DNA from: Streptomyces sp. R33
GTDB lineage: Bacteria; Actinomycetota; Actinomycetes; Streptomycetales; Streptomycetaceae
Length of the DNA: 64,000 nucleotides
NCBI RefSeq assembly: GCF_041200175.1
Contig: NZ_CP165727.1
Coordinates: 2,889,501-2,953,500 of the forward strand
Direction: 5' to 3'
Part shown: piece by piece, positions 51,595 to 63,447 of the stretch
Numbering within the stretch: the stretch's first letter is position 1
How the letters are laid out: every line of letters begins with the position of its first letter
Made by a program: the position numbers and the translations under genes
The notes under the pieces: generated by a model
What the model was told of the DNA's origin: nothing
The model's database searches: none
Seen by the model: the letters and a program-made list of their open reading frames with translations, nothing else

Positions 51595-53163
51595 TTACTT
51601 CATGAACTTCTTGAACTCGTCCGGGAGGTCGAAGTCCTGGCCGGGCTGGCCCGCGGCGGGAAGGCCGAACGGGCTGCCGGTGGCGGGCGGGGCGGTCTGC
51701 GGGCCCTGCTCGCGACGGGCAGCTGCCGCTGCCTCCTCTTCCTTGCGCTTCATCGGGTTGCCGCTCTTGCGCTTGCCCTTGGCCTGCTTGACCTGCTTCT
51801 TCTGGCGGCCGGGGCCGCCGCCCATGCCCGGGATGCCGGGCATGCCGGGCATCCCGCCGCCCTGGGCCATGCGGGACATCATCTTGCGGGCCTCGAAGAA
51901 GCGCTCGACGAGGTTCTTGACGGCGCTGACCTCGACGCCGGAGCCCTTGGCGATACGGGCGCGGCGCGAGCCGTTGATGATGTGCGGGTCGTGGCGCTCG
52001 GCCGGGGTCATCGACTTGATGATCGCGGCCGTGCGGTCGACGTCGCGCTCGTCGATGTTGTTGATCTGGTCCTTGATCTGGCCCATGCCGGGGAGCATGC
52101 CGAGCAGCTTGGAGATGGAGCCCATCTTCCGGACCTGCTCCATCTGGGCCAGGAAGTCGTCGAGCGTGAACTCCTTGGGGCCCTTGGCGAGCTTGGCCGC
52201 CATCTTCTCGGCCTCGGCCTGCGAGAACGTCTTCTCGGCCTGCTCGATGAGGGTGAGCATGTCACCCATGTCGAGGATCCGGCCCGCCATGCGGTCCGGG
52301 TGGAAGGCGTCGAACTCGTCGAGCTTCTCGCCGTTCGAGGCGAACATGATCTGCTTGCCCGTGACGTGCGCGATGGAGAGCGCGGCACCGCCTCGGGCGT
52401 CGCCGTCGAGCTTGGAGAGCACGACGCCGTCGAAGCCGACGCCGTCGCGGAAGGCCTCGGCGGTGTTGACCGCGTCCTGGCCGATCATGGCGTCGACGAC
52501 GAAGAGGATCTCGTCGGGGTTGACGGCGTCGCGGATGTCCGCGGCCTGCTGCATCAGCTCCGAGTCGATACCGAGGCGGCCGGCGGTGTCGACGATGACG
52601 ATGTCGTACTGCTTGGTGCGGGCGTACTCGATGGAGTCCTTGGCCACCTGCACCGGGTCGCCGATGCCGTTGCCGGGGGCGGGCGCGTAGACCGCGACAC
52701 CGGCGCGCTCGGCGACGACGCTGAGCTGGTTGACGGCGTTGGGGCGCTGGAGGTCGCAGGCGACGAGCAGCGGGGAGTGGCCCTGGCCCTTGAGCCAGAG
52801 GCCGAGCTTTCCGGCGAGGGTGGTCTTACCCGCACCCTGGAGACCGGCGAGCATGATCACGGTGGGCGCGGTCTTGGCGAAGCGCAGGCGCCGGGTCTCG
52901 CCGCCGAGGATCGAGACGAGCTCGTCGTTGACGATCTTGAGGACCTGCTGGCCCGGGTTCAGGGCCTTGGAGACCTCTTCGCCGCGGGCGCGCTCCTTGA
53001 CGTTCGCGATGAAGGAGCGGACGACGGGGAGGGCGACGTCGGCCTCGAGGAGGGCGATACGGATTTCCCGCGCCGCAGCGTCGATGTCCTGCTCGGAGAG
53101 GCGGCCCTTGCCCCGGAGGGACTTGAAGGTCGCGCTGAGGCGGTCGGAAAGCGTATCGAACAC
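51595..53163 (-). CDS. ffh: Signal recognition particle protein Ffh
   Basis: SRP GTPase of 522 aa. The N domain begins MFDTLSDRLSATFKSLRGKG. The G domain shows GLQGAGKTTLAGKLG near residue 108, VDTAGRLG, and SKLDGDARGGAALSI. The Met-rich M domain with the RNA-binding segment (MTPAERHDPHIINGSRRARI, AKGSGVEVSAV) is followed by a Met/Gly/Pro-rich tail (GGGMPGMPGIPGMGGGPG). It binds signal sequences and docks with FtsY, encoded at 60540-61757. It is monocistronic by the hairpins on both sides. Confidence 0.96.
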   Translation of the reverse strand: MFDTLSDRLSATFKSLRGKGRLSEQDIDAAAREIRIALLEADVALPVVRSFIANVKERARGEEVSKALNPGQQVLKIVNDELVSILGGETRRLRFAKTAPTVIMLAGLQGAGKTTLAGKLGLWLKGQGHSPLLVACDLQRPNAVNQLSVVAERAGVAVYAPAPGNGIGDPVQVAKDSIEYARTKQYDIVIVDTAGRLGIDSELMQQAADIRDAVNPDEILFVVDAMIGQDAVNTAEAFRDGVGFDGVVLSKLDGDARGGAALSIAHVTGKQIMFASNGEKLDEFDAFHPDRMAGRILDMGDMLTLIEQAEKTFSQAEAEKMAAKLAKGPKEFTLDDFLAQMEQVRKMGSISKLLGMLPGMGQIKDQINNIDERDVDRTAAIIKSMTPAERHDPHIINGSRRARIAKGSGVEVSAVKNLVERFFEARKMMSRMAQGGGMPGMPGIPGMGGGPGRQKKQVKQAKGKRKSGNPMKRKEEEAAAAARREQGPQTAPPATGSPFGLPAAGQPGQDFDLPDEFKKFMK

Positions 53164-53302
53164 GGTGGTCGCGATTCCTCGGGTCGGGGGCGTGTGGTCG
53201 CCCCCCAGGGTATCCGCCCCTCCCCCTGTCCGGGGACCCGCCCGTTCGGGCTCCGCCCGGACCCGGTCCTCAAACGCCGGACGGACCGGATCTGCCCTGC
53301 GC

Positions 53303-53333
53303 GGGCTGGATGGCGCGCAGCGCCATCCAGCCC
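53303..53333 (-). terminator. Terminator after glnD
   Basis: GGCTGGATGGCGC (53304-53316) pairs perfectly with 53320-53332 around GCA, plus one outer G-C pair. It lies 17 nt after the glnD stop on the minus strand and ends the amtB-glnK-glnD operon. Next to it (53255-53285) is a CCTCAAACGCCGG fragment of the repeat family seen at 23541 and 34174. Confidence 0.8.
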
Positions 53334-53349
53334 CGCCCCGACCTTCGGG

Positions 53350-55791
53350 TCACTGGAGGGCGGACTCCAGGGTGCTGGCCAGGGACGCGGCCGCGGGCGG
53401 CGGCAGCGGTTTGCCGTCGGGGTCGACGACGTACAGGGAGTCCACCGCGTTGGCGCCGAGGGTCGAGACGTGGGCGCTGCGGACCCGCACCCCGGAGGAT
53501 TCCAGCGCGCGTCCGATCCGGTGCAGCAGACCCACCGCGTCCGGGGCCCGGACCTCCAGGACCGTGGCCAGGGAGGAGACGTCCGGGACCACCGTCACCC
53601 GCGGGGGCGGCGGGACCACCCCGCGCCGCCGCGGGTACGCCGCCTCGCGGTCCGCCAGCTTCGCCGGGACGTCCAGCGAGCCGTCCAGCGCCCGGATCAG
53701 GTCCGTGCGCAGGCGGGACACCTCCGGCAGCGAGCCGTACTCGGCGGCCACCCGCCAGCGCAGCACCAGCACCTCGCCCGCCAGATCCGGCAGCTCCAGC
53801 GAGCGCAGGTCCGCGGCGCGGACCGTGAGCCGGTGCAGGGCCAGTACGCCGGCCACTGCCGGGAGGACCCCCGGCTGGTCCGGGACCGCCACCACCAGCT
53901 CGACCCCGACCGCGTCGTCCTCCTCCTGGCGCGCGTGCAGCGCCAGCACAGGCTCCCGGGTGCGCAGCGCCTCCACCGCGAGGCGTTCCTGCTCCGTCGT
54001 CGGGATGGCCGGCTCCGCCGCGCCGGGTGCCGCGCCGCCCAGCACCGAGGCGACCCGCGCCACCAGGTCCGCCACCAGCGAGCCCCGCCACGTGCTCCAC
54101 GCCGCAGGCCCCGTGGCCAGGGCGTCCGCCTCGGTCAGCGCGTGCAGGACCTCCAGCGTGCCGAGCGACCCCACGGCCTCCGCGACCGACCGGACCGTCG
54201 CCGGGTCGTCCAGGTCGCGCCGCGTCGCGGTGTCGATCAGCAGCAGGTGGTGGCGTACGAGCACCCCCAGCACGGCGGCGTCGTCCGCGTCGAAGCCCAC
54301 CCGGACGGCCACGTCACGGGCGATCGTCTCGCCCGCCACCGAGTGGTCCCCCGGCCAGCCCTTGCCGATGTCGTGCAGCAGGGCGGCCATGAGCAGCAGG
54401 TCCGGACGGCTCACCCGGCGGGTCAGGGCCGAGGCGCGCACCGCCGTCTCGACCAGGTGCCGGTCCACCGTCCAGGTGTGCACGGGATTGCGCTGCGGAC
54501 GGCACCGCACCCGTTCCCAGTCGGGCAGCAGCCGCGTGATCAGCCCCTCGGCCTCGAGGGCCTCCCAGACCGCCACCGTCGGCTCCCCCGCCCCCAGCAG
54601 GGTCAGCAGCTGCTCCCGTGCCTCCGCGGGCCACGGCACGGGCAGCGGCTTCGCCTGCGCCGCGAGCCGGCGTACGGCGTGCAGCGACACCGGAAGTCCC
54701 GCCTGCGCGGCCGCGGCCCCGAACCGCAGGGCCAGGACCGGGTCCCGGTCGGGCCGGGCCGCCAGGGCCAGCACGGCCTCGCCGTCGGACTCCACGACCC
54801 CCTCGGCGAGCGGCGCCCGCTCGGCTGCCGCGGCCCCCCGCGTCCCCAGCAGCCCGCGCAGCCTCGGCCGGGCCGCCCGGGCCCGCAGGACCCGCCCGAC
54901 CTCGCGCCAGGTCACGTCCCCGGCGTACGCGACGACCCGCGCGGCCTCGTACACCTCGCGCAGCAGCGCGTCCGCGTCGAGCAGGCCCAGCTGGGCGGCG
55001 ACCTGGTCCTGTTCCTGGAGCGCGAGCCGGTCGGTCGCCCGGCCCGTCACCAGGTGCAGCGCGTCCCGCGCGTCCAGCAGCCGCCGCCGGGCGTCGGCCA
55101 GCCCCTCGCGCGGGGCGTCGGCCAGCCAGGACGCGGCGACCGCCCGCAGTGCGGTGGCGTCGCGGAGCCCGCCGCGGGCCTCCTTGAGGTCAGGTTCCAG
55201 CAGGAAGCGGAGCTCCCCGGACCGCTCGGCCCGCTCCCGGCACAGGGAGTGCAGCTGCGGGAGCCGCTTGGCGGCCTGGTTGCGCCAGTCGGCCAGTACG
55301 GAGGTGCGCAGGCCCGCGAGCAGGCCGGCGTCGCCCGCGACCGGCCGGGCGTCCAGCAGCCCCAGGTGCACCTTGAGGTCCTCGGCGGCGGTCTTGCGCG
55401 CCTCGGCCGGGGTCCGCACCGAGTGGTCGAGGGCTACGCCCAGGTCCCACACGGGGTACCAGATCCGGTCGGCCAGCGCGCCGAGCGCCCGCGGCTCGGC
55501 CTTGCCGTCGTGGAGCAGCAGCAGGTCGAGGTCGCTGCGGGGGGAGAGTTCGGCGCGCCCGTAGCCGCCGACGGCGACGAGGGTGGCGCCCCGCACTCCG
55601 GTCTCCCGCTGGGCCGTGGTGAACAGGGCGTTCAGCCAGTCGTCGGTCAGCCCGGCCAGCGCGGAACGCCGCGAAGGCCCGGACCGCGACTCCTCCTGGA
55701 GGAGTCGCAGCCGGGCCGCGGCGTACGCGCTGGGTCCCGAGCCGGACGGATCGCCGGAATCACCCGTCGTGGTCTGCTCGACGCTCGTCAC
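53350..55791 (-). CDS. glnD: PII nucleotidylyltransferase GlnD
   Basis: Protein of 813 aa that modifies and de-modifies the PII protein. The nucleotidyltransferase site is GGYGRAELSPRSDLDLLLLH near residue 75. The central HD domain has LLHDIGKGWPGDHSVAGETI. Two C-terminal ACT domains sense glutamine (VVVAVPDQPGVLPAVAGVLA and VLEVRAPDAVGLLHRIGRAL). In S. coelicolor the homologous enzyme was reported to adenylylate GlnK at Tyr51 rather than uridylylate it; the same is likely here. It follows glnK by 17 nt. Confidence 0.93.
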   Translation of the reverse strand: MTSVEQTTTGDSGDPSGSGPSAYAAARLRLLQEESRSGPSRRSALAGLTDDWLNALFTTAQRETGVRGATLVAVGGYGRAELSPRSDLDLLLLHDGKAEPRALGALADRIWYPVWDLGVALDHSVRTPAEARKTAAEDLKVHLGLLDARPVAGDAGLLAGLRTSVLADWRNQAAKRLPQLHSLCRERAERSGELRFLLEPDLKEARGGLRDATALRAVAASWLADAPREGLADARRRLLDARDALHLVTGRATDRLALQEQDQVAAQLGLLDADALLREVYEAARVVAYAGDVTWREVGRVLRARAARPRLRGLLGTRGAAAAERAPLAEGVVESDGEAVLALAARPDRDPVLALRFGAAAAQAGLPVSLHAVRRLAAQAKPLPVPWPAEAREQLLTLLGAGEPTVAVWEALEAEGLITRLLPDWERVRCRPQRNPVHTWTVDRHLVETAVRASALTRRVSRPDLLLMAALLHDIGKGWPGDHSVAGETIARDVAVRVGFDADDAAVLGVLVRHHLLLIDTATRRDLDDPATVRSVAEAVGSLGTLEVLHALTEADALATGPAAWSTWRGSLVADLVARVASVLGGAAPGAAEPAIPTTEQERLAVEALRTREPVLALHARQEEDDAVGVELVVAVPDQPGVLPAVAGVLALHRLTVRAADLRSLELPDLAGEVLVLRWRVAAEYGSLPEVSRLRTDLIRALDGSLDVPAKLADREAAYPRRRGVVPPPPRVTVVPDVSSLATVLEVRAPDAVGLLHRIGRALESSGVRVRSAHVSTLGANAVDSLYVVDPDGKPLPPPAAASLASTLESALQ

Positions 55792-55808
55792 CCAGGAGCT
55801 CCCGTCGC

Positions 55809-57490
<1,682 letters not shown>

Positions 57491-57619
57491 CGGCGTCTCC
57501 TCGTCGTCGGTACGTTCGCGTGCGGGCGATCGTGAAAACCTGAGCGGCGCAAGGCGTAAGGCCGGGGGGTGGGGGCCTGGGGGCTGGCCGGTTATTGACC
57601 CTGAGATTCGCGCAGGCCG

Positions 57620-57657
57620 GTTTCCGGCGGCGCCGCTCGGTGTTTCGCGTCCGTGAC
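57620..57657 (-). promoter_or_regulatory. GlnR-type box upstream of amtB
   Basis: Read on the minus strand: GTCAC (57657-57653), 6 nt, GAAAC (57646-57642), 6 nt, CGGCG (57635-57631), 6 nt, GAAAC (57624-57620). The actinobacterial GlnR consensus is GTNAC-n6-GAAAC-n6-GTNAC-n6-GAAAC. Spacing is exact; only the third half-element is degenerate. The site is 130 nt upstream of the amtB ATG. Confidence 0.8.
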
Positions 57658-57770
57658 GAAGGCATCTCGGGTGTTACGGCGTGATGAACAGCGCGACCAT
57701 CAATTGGGGAACCACGACGGCGAGCAACCACGTCCGCGAGAGCGGCGCCGGTTTAGGCGCAAAAAGGGGA

Positions 57771-57845
57771 CCGGCCGCGGCAGTACCCGGGGGGACCTGG
57801 CTGGGGGAGCCTGATCGGGCTTCACGGGGTGACTGCCGCGGCCGG
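57771..57845 (-). terminator. 14-bp inverted repeat with a long loop after nsdA
   Basis: CCGGCCGCGGCAGT (57771-57784) is perfectly complementary to ACTGCCGCGGCCGG (57832-57845). The 47-nt loop has weaker internal pairing (AGCC/GGCT). It lies 26 nt after the nsdA stop on the minus strand and probably terminates nsdA. Confidence 0.55.
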
Positions 57846-57871
57846 GGCCTTGGGGGCGGCGGCTCGGGCCG

Positions 57872-59395
57872 TCAGACGGCCTCCGCCGCTTCGGGGAGCC
57901 GGGAGGCGAGCTGGTCGGTCAGCCGGACCACGTCGGCGACGTCGCCGTACTCACGGGCGGCGGTGTCGACCGTCTTGCGCAGCCGCGTGTTCACCCTTTC
58001 GGACCGCACCTTTCCGGCCACGTCAAGGGCGCGGCCGACGAGGACGGTGGCCTGCTCGGGCTCGCGCTGGATCAGGTGCACGGTGGCCATGCCGATGAGG
58101 TTGAGGGCGTACGAGCGCTGGTGCTCGTCGTCCTTCTCGAACAGCTCCACGGCCCGCTGCATCACGGGCTCGGCGAGGGAGGCGTACATGGGGCTGCGCC
58201 CGGCCACGTAGGCCAGGTCGCGGTACGAGTGGGAGTTCTCGCCGTTGAGCTCGGCCTCGGAGAAGAAGCGGATCCAGTCGGGTTCGGGCTCGCCGTCGAA
58301 GGCGACGTCGGAGAAGGTGTCCTCGGCCATCCGGACGGCCCGCTTGCAGCGGCTGGGCTGGCCCATGTTGGCGTAGGCGCGGGCCTCCATCGCATACAGC
58401 ATGGCCTGGGTGCGCGGGCCCGCGCAGTCGCGGCTGCCGTACTGCGCGAGGTGGATGAGTTCCAGGGCGTCCTCGGGGCGGCCCAGGTGGATCATCTGGC
58501 GGCTCATGCTGGAGAGGATGTACGAGCCCAGCGGCTTGTCCCCGCCCTCCTTGGCGGCGTGCAGCGCGAGGACGAAGTACTTCTGCGCGGTGGGGTGCAG
58601 GCCGATGTCGTAGCTCATCCAGCCGGCCAGTTCGGCGAGTTCCGCGGCGACCTTGAAGAGCCGCTTCATGACGGGCGCCGGGTGGTTCTCCTGGAGCAGG
58701 TCGGTGACCTCGTGCAGCTGGCCCACGACGGCCTTGCGGCGCAGTCCGCCGCCGCACTGGGCGTCCCACTGGCGGAACATCACGGTGGTGGCTTCGAGGA
58801 GACCGAGTTCCGGTTCGGACAGGCGCGGCGGGCGGTGGCCGCTGAGGGCTCCGGCCGCCCCCGCCTCGCGGGGGCCCGGGTCGGCGGCGGGGACCGGGAC
58901 GAGCCAGCGCTGCATGGGCTCGATGAGGGCGGGGCCGGCGGAGAGGGCGAGCGAGGTCCCCAGGAAGCCGCGGCGGGCCAGCATCAGGTCGCTGCGGGAG
59001 AACTCCCCGAGCAGCTCGACGGTCTGCGGGCCGGCCCAGGGCAGGTCGACGCCGGAGACGGACGGCGTCTGGTGGGCGGTGCGCAGCCCGAGCTGCTCGA
59101 TGGCGACGACGGAGCCGAACCGCTCGGAGAACAGCTCGGACAGGATCCGCGGGACGGGCTCGCGGGGCTGCTCGCCGTCGAGCCAGCGGCGTACCCGGGA
59201 GGTGTCCGTGCTGATGTGGTGGGCGCCCATCTGACGGGCACGCCGGTTCACCTGGCGGGCGAGTTCGCCCTTCGACCAGCCGCTGCGGACGAACCAGGAA
59301 GTCAGTTGTTCATTGCGGGCGGCAGAGCCCGGGACCTCCGGCTCCTCGCTCGTTCCGCTTGCGCCGTTGCCGCTCACAGGAACGCCCCCATCCAC
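57872..59395 (-). CDS. nsdA: NsdA-type regulator (TPR-like)
   Basis: Protein of about 507 aa. The N-terminal part resembles a helix-turn-helix module (NEQLTSWFVRSGWSKGELAR, QVNRRARQMGAHHISTDTSR, VRRWLDGEQPREPVPRILSE). The C-terminal 300 residues are helical TPR-like repeats (ALELIHLAQYGSRDCAGPRT, YAMEARAYANMGQPSRCKRA). In S. coelicolor, nsdA lies next to amtB and negatively affects sporulation and antibiotic production; the order here is the same. It is divergent from the PrimPol-like gene. Confidence 0.88.
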   Translation of the reverse strand: MDGGVPVSGNGASGTSEEPEVPGSAARNEQLTSWFVRSGWSKGELARQVNRRARQMGAHHISTDTSRVRRWLDGEQPREPVPRILSELFSERFGSVVAIEQLGLRTAHQTPSVSGVDLPWAGPQTVELLGEFSRSDLMLARRGFLGTSLALSAGPALIEPMQRWLVPVPAADPGPREAGAAGALSGHRPPRLSEPELGLLEATTVMFRQWDAQCGGGLRRKAVVGQLHEVTDLLQENHPAPVMKRLFKVAAELAELAGWMSYDIGLHPTAQKYFVLALHAAKEGGDKPLGSYILSSMSRQMIHLGRPEDALELIHLAQYGSRDCAGPRTQAMLYAMEARAYANMGQPSRCKRAVRMAEDTFSDVAFDGEPEPDWIRFFSEAELNGENSHSYRDLAYVAGRSPMYASLAEPVMQRAVELFEKDDEHQRSYALNLIGMATVHLIQREPEQATVLVGRALDVAGKVRSERVNTRLRKTVDTAAREYGDVADVVRLTDQLASRLPEAAEAV

Positions 59396-59785
59396 TCAGC
59401 CTCTTCATACGAAACCCTGGCTGGGGCGGCGAGCGCCGCCACGGACCTTCACAGGTCCTCCACGAGTTGCCTCCGGCATAACCACGGACGGCACGCCATC
59501 GGGGTTTGGTGCACTGAAAGTAATCCTACGATCACCCCTGCGGCGAGGTCGATTCCAGAAACGCCACCATTCGCCACCCCTTCGAATGAACTAGCCACCG
59601 GCCAGGCGCGATTCACTTGACACCGAGGCGAAAGCGATCGGTTGGACGGGAGTGCACCGGGGGCGCACGCGGCGAGGAGTGCGCCGGGTGGCCCCTCGGG
59701 ACACCGGGCTCTTACCCGGCCCCGCATCCCGTCCCGCCGACGTCGTAACCACCGGCGCGTCCGACCCGTTGGAGGGGGCATGGGC
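59396..59785. other. Divergent gap nsdA / PrimPol-like gene
   Basis: This 390-nt stretch must hold both promoters. A TTGACA at 59617-59622 on the plus strand is a candidate -35 element, but no good -10 follows at standard spacing. No convincing gene, repeat or hairpin was seen. Confidence 0.5.
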
Positions 59786-60454
59786 ATGGGCTTCACGATC
59801 GGCGGCAGCCGCAGCACCAAGGAGTTCCGTTCCGGCTCGCGGCGCCGCGGCCGGACGTCGGAGTGCACGGCGGTCGCGGAGTACACCGGGCTGTGGGGCT
59901 GGGACGTGGTCCCCGGCGCCCGCGCCGCGGCCCCCGCCCGCGACTGCTCCTGCGGTCATGCGCATTGCAGCACGCCGGGGGCGCATCCGCTGCCCCTCGC
60001 TCCGACCGTCGCAGCCGGCGCGACCCTCGACGAGGTCACCGAGACCTGGAGCGGCTACCCGGGCGCGGCGGTCCTGCTCCCGGTGGGCCGCACCTTCGAC
60101 GTCATCGAGGTCTCGGAGGAGGCCGGGCGCCGCGCGCTGGTCCGCCTCGAGCGGATGGGCCTGCCGCTCGGGCCGGTCACCGCGACCCCGGACGGCCGGG
60201 CCCAGTTCTTCGTCGCCCCGGGCGCTGCCGCCGAGCTGCCGCAGCTGCTGTACCGGATGGGCTGGGACGACGCCGACCTCGACCTGCGCGCCCTGGGCGT
60301 CGGCGCCTTCCTGACCGCCCCGCCCTCCGACCACGCGGGCCTCGGCCCGGTCGGCTGGCTGCGCCCGCCCGCGCTCGACTCCGCGGGCGGCCCGCCGCAG
60401 GCCCGGCTGCTGCTCGGCACCCTCGCGTACATCTGCCACCGCCTGCGGCGCTAG
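59786..60454 (+). CDS. Truncated primase/polymerase-like (PrimPol N-terminal) protein
   Basis: Protein of about 222 aa; I prefer ATG 59786 ([20 protein letters not shown]), about 10 nt after GGAGG, over ATG 59780. The middle resembles the N-terminal PrimPol fold of bifunctional DNA primase/polymerase proteins: [20 protein letters not shown], the [16 protein letters not shown] zinc-like cysteine cluster, [20 protein letters not shown]. The usual catalytic DxD appears as DVIEV, so activity is doubtful. No helicase or primase C-terminal part is attached. It is convergent with ftsY and common beside ftsY in Streptomyces. Confidence 0.8.
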   Translation: MGFTIGGSRSTKEFRSGSRRRGRTSECTAVAEYTGLWGWDVVPGARAAAPARDCSCGHAHCSTPGAHPLPLAPTVAAGATLDEVTETWSGYPGAAVLLPVGRTFDVIEVSEEAGRRALVRLERMGLPLGPVTATPDGRAQFFVAPGAAAELPQLLYRMGWDDADLDLRALGVGAFLTAPPSDHAGLGPVGWLRPPALDSAGGPPQARLLLGTLAYICHRLRR

Positions 60455-60466
60455 TACGCCTGCCTA

Positions 60467-60510
60467 CGGCAGCGCCCCCGCGTTCCGGCCGGAATGCGGG
60501 GGCGCTGCCG
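60467..60510. terminator. Bidirectional 22-bp terminator between PrimPol-like gene and ftsY
   Basis: CGGCAGCGCCCCCGCGTTCC plus GG (60467-60488) is complementary to 60489-60510, with a single G-T pair. The two halves abut, so the tip is a GGCC turn. It sits between two convergent stop codons and can serve both. Confidence 0.88.
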
Positions 60511-60539
60511 TGCGTACGGTCTGCGTGCGCTGCGTACGC

Positions 60540-61757
60540 TCAGTCGCCGATCAGGGCGTCCACGAACGCCTCCGGCTCGAAGGGCGCGAGGTCGTCCGGA
60601 CCCTCGCCGAGGCCGATGAGCTTGACCGGGACGCCGAGCTCGCGCTGGACGGCGACGACGATGCCGCCCTTGGCGGTGCCGTCGAGCTTGGTCAGCACGA
60701 TGCCGGTGATGTCCACGACCTCGGCGAAGACACGGGCCTGGGCCAGGCCGTTCTGCCCGGTGGTGGCGTCCAGGACCAGCAGGACCTCGTCGAGCGGGCC
60801 GTGCTTCTCCACGACGCGCTTGACCTTGCCGAGCTCGTCCATGAGGCCGGTCTTGGTGTGCAGGCGGCCGGCGGTGTCGATGAGCACCACGTCGGCGCCC
60901 TCGGCGATGCCCTCCTTGACCGCGTCGTAGGCGATCGAGGCGGGGTCGCCGCCCTCGGGACCGCGCACGGTGCGCGCGCCGACCCGCTCGCCCCAGGTCT
61001 GGAGCTGGTCTGCGGCAGCGGCGCGGAAAGTGTCGGCGGCGCCGAGCACCACGGAGCGGCCGTCGGCGACGAGCACGCGGGCCAGCTTGCCGGTGGTGGT
61101 GGTCTTGCCGGTGCCGTTGACCCCCACGACCATCACGACGCCCGGGGTGTCCGCGCCGCTCTCGGTCTTCACCGCGCGGTCGAAGTCGGTGCCGACCAGG
61201 GTCAGCAGCTCCTCCTTGAGCAGGGCGCGCAGGTCCGCGGGGGTGCGGGTGCCGAGCACCTTGACCCGCTCGCGGAGCCGGTCCACGAGCTCCTGCGTCG
61301 GCACGACACCGACGTCGGCGATCAGGAGGGTCTCCTCGATCTCCTCCCAGGTGTCCTCGTCGAGGTGCTCGCGCGAGAGCAGCGTGAGCAGCCCCTTGCC
61401 GAGCGAGTTCTGCGACCGGGCGAGGCGGGCGCGCAGCCGGACCAGGCGACCGGCGGTGGGCTCGGGCACCTCGATCTCGAGTGCGGCCGGAGCCTCGGGT
61501 TCGGCGACGGCGGGCGCCTCGGGAGCCGCAGCCTCCGCTTCGGGGAGGACGACCTCCTCGATGGTGCGGCGGGGCTCTTCCGCCGTCTCTACGGCGTCCT
61601 CCCCCACCTGCGGTTCGGCGGGCGGGGCAGTGATGGTCGGTGTGCTGGGCGGCGCCGGGGGCGGCAGCTGCTTCTTCTTGCGGCTGCCGACCACGAGCCC
61701 GCTGATCACGCCGACCGCGACCAGGGCGATGACTACAGCAAGGATGAGGATGTCCAT
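60540..61757 (-). CDS. ftsY: Signal recognition particle receptor FtsY
   Basis: Membrane-associated SRP receptor of about 405 aa from ATG 61757. Unlike E. coli FtsY, it starts with a real membrane segment ([20 protein letters not shown]), followed by an acidic Pro/Ala/Glu-rich linker of about 90 aa. The NG domain shows [18 protein letters not shown] near residue 205, [34 protein letters not shown] and [11 protein letters not shown]. It works with Ffh (51595-53163). Confidence 0.95.
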   Translation of the reverse strand: MDILILAVVIALVAVGVISGLVVGSRKKKQLPPPAPPSTPTITAPPAEPQVGEDAVETAEEPRRTIEEVVLPEAEAAAPEAPAVAEPEAPAALEIEVPEPTAGRLVRLRARLARSQNSLGKGLLTLLSREHLDEDTWEEIEETLLIADVGVVPTQELVDRLRERVKVLGTRTPADLRALLKEELLTLVGTDFDRAVKTESGADTPGVVMVVGVNGTGKTTTTGKLARVLVADGRSVVLGAADTFRAAAADQLQTWGERVGARTVRGPEGGDPASIAYDAVKEGIAEGADVVLIDTAGRLHTKTGLMDELGKVKRVVEKHGPLDEVLLVLDATTGQNGLAQARVFAEVVDITGIVLTKLDGTAKGGIVVAVQRELGVPVKLIGLGEGPDDLAPFEPEAFVDALIGD

Positions 61758-61899
61758 AACGGATCCAGTATCGGCCACGGCTGCCCCGGGCCCCCGGACC
61801 CGCGGTTCCGGCCGGGCCGTAAGTCTCCATTTGCGGCGTTAGCGGCATATCCATGATGATGGGCGACTTACCCGTACGCCCTGCCACCGGAGTACCCGC

Positions 61900-63384
61900 A
61901 TGCCTGCCGAGCCCGCCGACGGCGCGATACAGCAGCCGGCCGAGATCCCGACCGACACCTCGGTCGAGACCCGCGGCCTCGAGCCCGTCCCGGACGGCGA
62001 GCGCAGCGGCCGGGTCCGCGAGCTCGTGCCCACCTGGGTCGCCGCCAACATCAGCGTGCTGCTGCTGACCATGGGCGCCGGTCTGGTGATCTTCAACAAG
62101 CTCAACATCTGGCAGGTGCTCGTCGTCGCCGTCGCCGCGCCCGTCGTCTCGTACGGGCTCGTCGGCCTGATCTCCATCGCCGGGAAGCGCGGCGGCGCCC
62201 CCGGGATGGCCCTCTCCCGGGCCGTGTTCGGCCAGCGCGGCAACCTCTTCCCCGGCGCCCTGATCTGGGTCGCCCGCTGGGGCTGGGAGACCATCAACGC
62301 GGTCAGCGGCGCGTTCGCCATGCTCACCGTGCTGGACCTGCTCTTCGGCGTGCAGAAGAACACCGTGCTGATCGTGATCACCCTGGTGCTCTTCGTCGGC
62401 TGCACCTTCCTGGTGTCGGGCCTCGGCATCAGCGCGCTGCGCGTCTGCTCGACCTGGTCGACGTACCTCTTCGGCGCCTTCAGCGTGCTCGTGCTCGGCT
62501 ACCTGGTCGTGGAGAGCGACTGGTCCGCCGTGTTCGACAAGCCGGCCGGATCGACGGCGATGATGATCGCCGGCATCGGCACCATCGCCGCGGGCGGCAT
62601 CAGCTGGGTCCCCTCGGGCCCGGACTTCACCCGCTACCTGCCGCGCACGGCCTCCGCCAAGGGCATGGTCGGCGCGACGATCGGCGGCGCGGCCGTCGTG
62701 GTGATCCCGATGGTGCTGATGGGCGCGGTCATGGCGGTCGGCACCCCGGACCTGGCCACGGCGCAGGACCCGGTCTCCTTCATCGGCAATCTGCTGCCGG
62801 CCTGGATCGCGGTCCCGTACCTGCTGATCGCGCTGGTCGGCATGCTGCTGATCAACTCGATGTCCATGTACTCGGCCGGCTTCACGGCGCAGACCCTCGG
62901 CATCAAGGTCCCGCGCGCGGCGGCCGTCAGCGTCAACGCCGTCATCAGCCTGGTCTTCGGCTTCCTGCTGATGGTGGTCGCGACCAGCTTCTTCGGCTCG
63001 TTCATCTCCTTCCTGACGCTCCTCGCCGTGGCCTTCTCCGCGTGGATCGGCGTCTTCGGCGTCGACATGCTGCGCCGGACCTCGTACGACGGCGAGGCGC
63101 TGCTGGACACCACCCGCAGCAGCGCCTACTGGTACCGGGGCGGGTTCGCCTGGCAGGCCATGACCGCCTGGGGCGCGGCCCTGGTCGTGGGGCTGCTCTT
63201 CACCAAGGTCGACTGGTTCGGCGGGCCGCTCGCCGACACCTGGATAGGGCAGAACGGCCTGGGCTGGGCGGCCGGCATCGTCACCTCCGGCGTGCTGTAC
63301 GCCGTACTGCCGCGCACCCCGGCTCCGGCGGCCGGCGCGGCCGGGGCCGAGGAGCCCGCGCTCGCCGGATCCCTGTCCAACTGA
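61900..63384 (+). CDS. NCS1-family purine/cytosine permease
   Basis: Membrane transporter of 494 aa with about twelve hydrophobic segments after a 50-residue hydrophilic head. NCS1 features include [60 protein letters not shown] and [20 protein letters not shown]. The family imports nucleobases such as cytosine, or hydantoins, with protons or sodium. The exact substrate is not evident. It is divergent from ftsY and followed after 63 nt by a flavin-dependent oxidoreductase gene. Confidence 0.9.
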   Translation: MPAEPADGAIQQPAEIPTDTSVETRGLEPVPDGERSGRVRELVPTWVAANISVLLLTMGAGLVIFNKLNIWQVLVVAVAAPVVSYGLVGLISIAGKRGGAPGMALSRAVFGQRGNLFPGALIWVARWGWETINAVSGAFAMLTVLDLLFGVQKNTVLIVITLVLFVGCTFLVSGLGISALRVCSTWSTYLFGAFSVLVLGYLVVESDWSAVFDKPAGSTAMMIAGIGTIAAGGISWVPSGPDFTRYLPRTASAKGMVGATIGGAAVVVIPMVLMGAVMAVGTPDLATAQDPVSFIGNLLPAWIAVPYLLIALVGMLLINSMSMYSAGFTAQTLGIKVPRAAAVSVNAVISLVFGFLLMVVATSFFGSFISFLTLLAVAFSAWIGVFGVDMLRRTSYDGEALLDTTRSSAYWYRGGFAWQAMTAWGAALVVGLLFTKVDWFGGPLADTWIGQNGLGWAAGIVTSGVLYAVLPRTPAPAAGAAGAEEPALAGSLSN

Positions 63385-63447
63385 CGCCACGTCAGCTAAC
63401 GTCCCCCTTCGCCCGCCCACCCACCTCCGGCGAAGGGGGACTCCTCC

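Larger units (their letters stand above)
57491..57871. other. Gap between amtB and nsdA (promoter region, no gene)
   Basis: This 381-nt stretch holds the amtB leader, a GlnR-type box at 57620-57657, a GTTAC at 57673-57677 that is not in phase with the box, and a large inverted repeat at 57771-57845 after nsdA. No open frame with convincing codon use was seen. Confidence 0.7.

Noticed and set aside
57661..57680. A second GlnR box using GTTAC at 57673
   Set aside because: On the minus strand GTAAC is followed at the right distance only by GATGC, and the distance to the next element is 20 rather than 22 nt.
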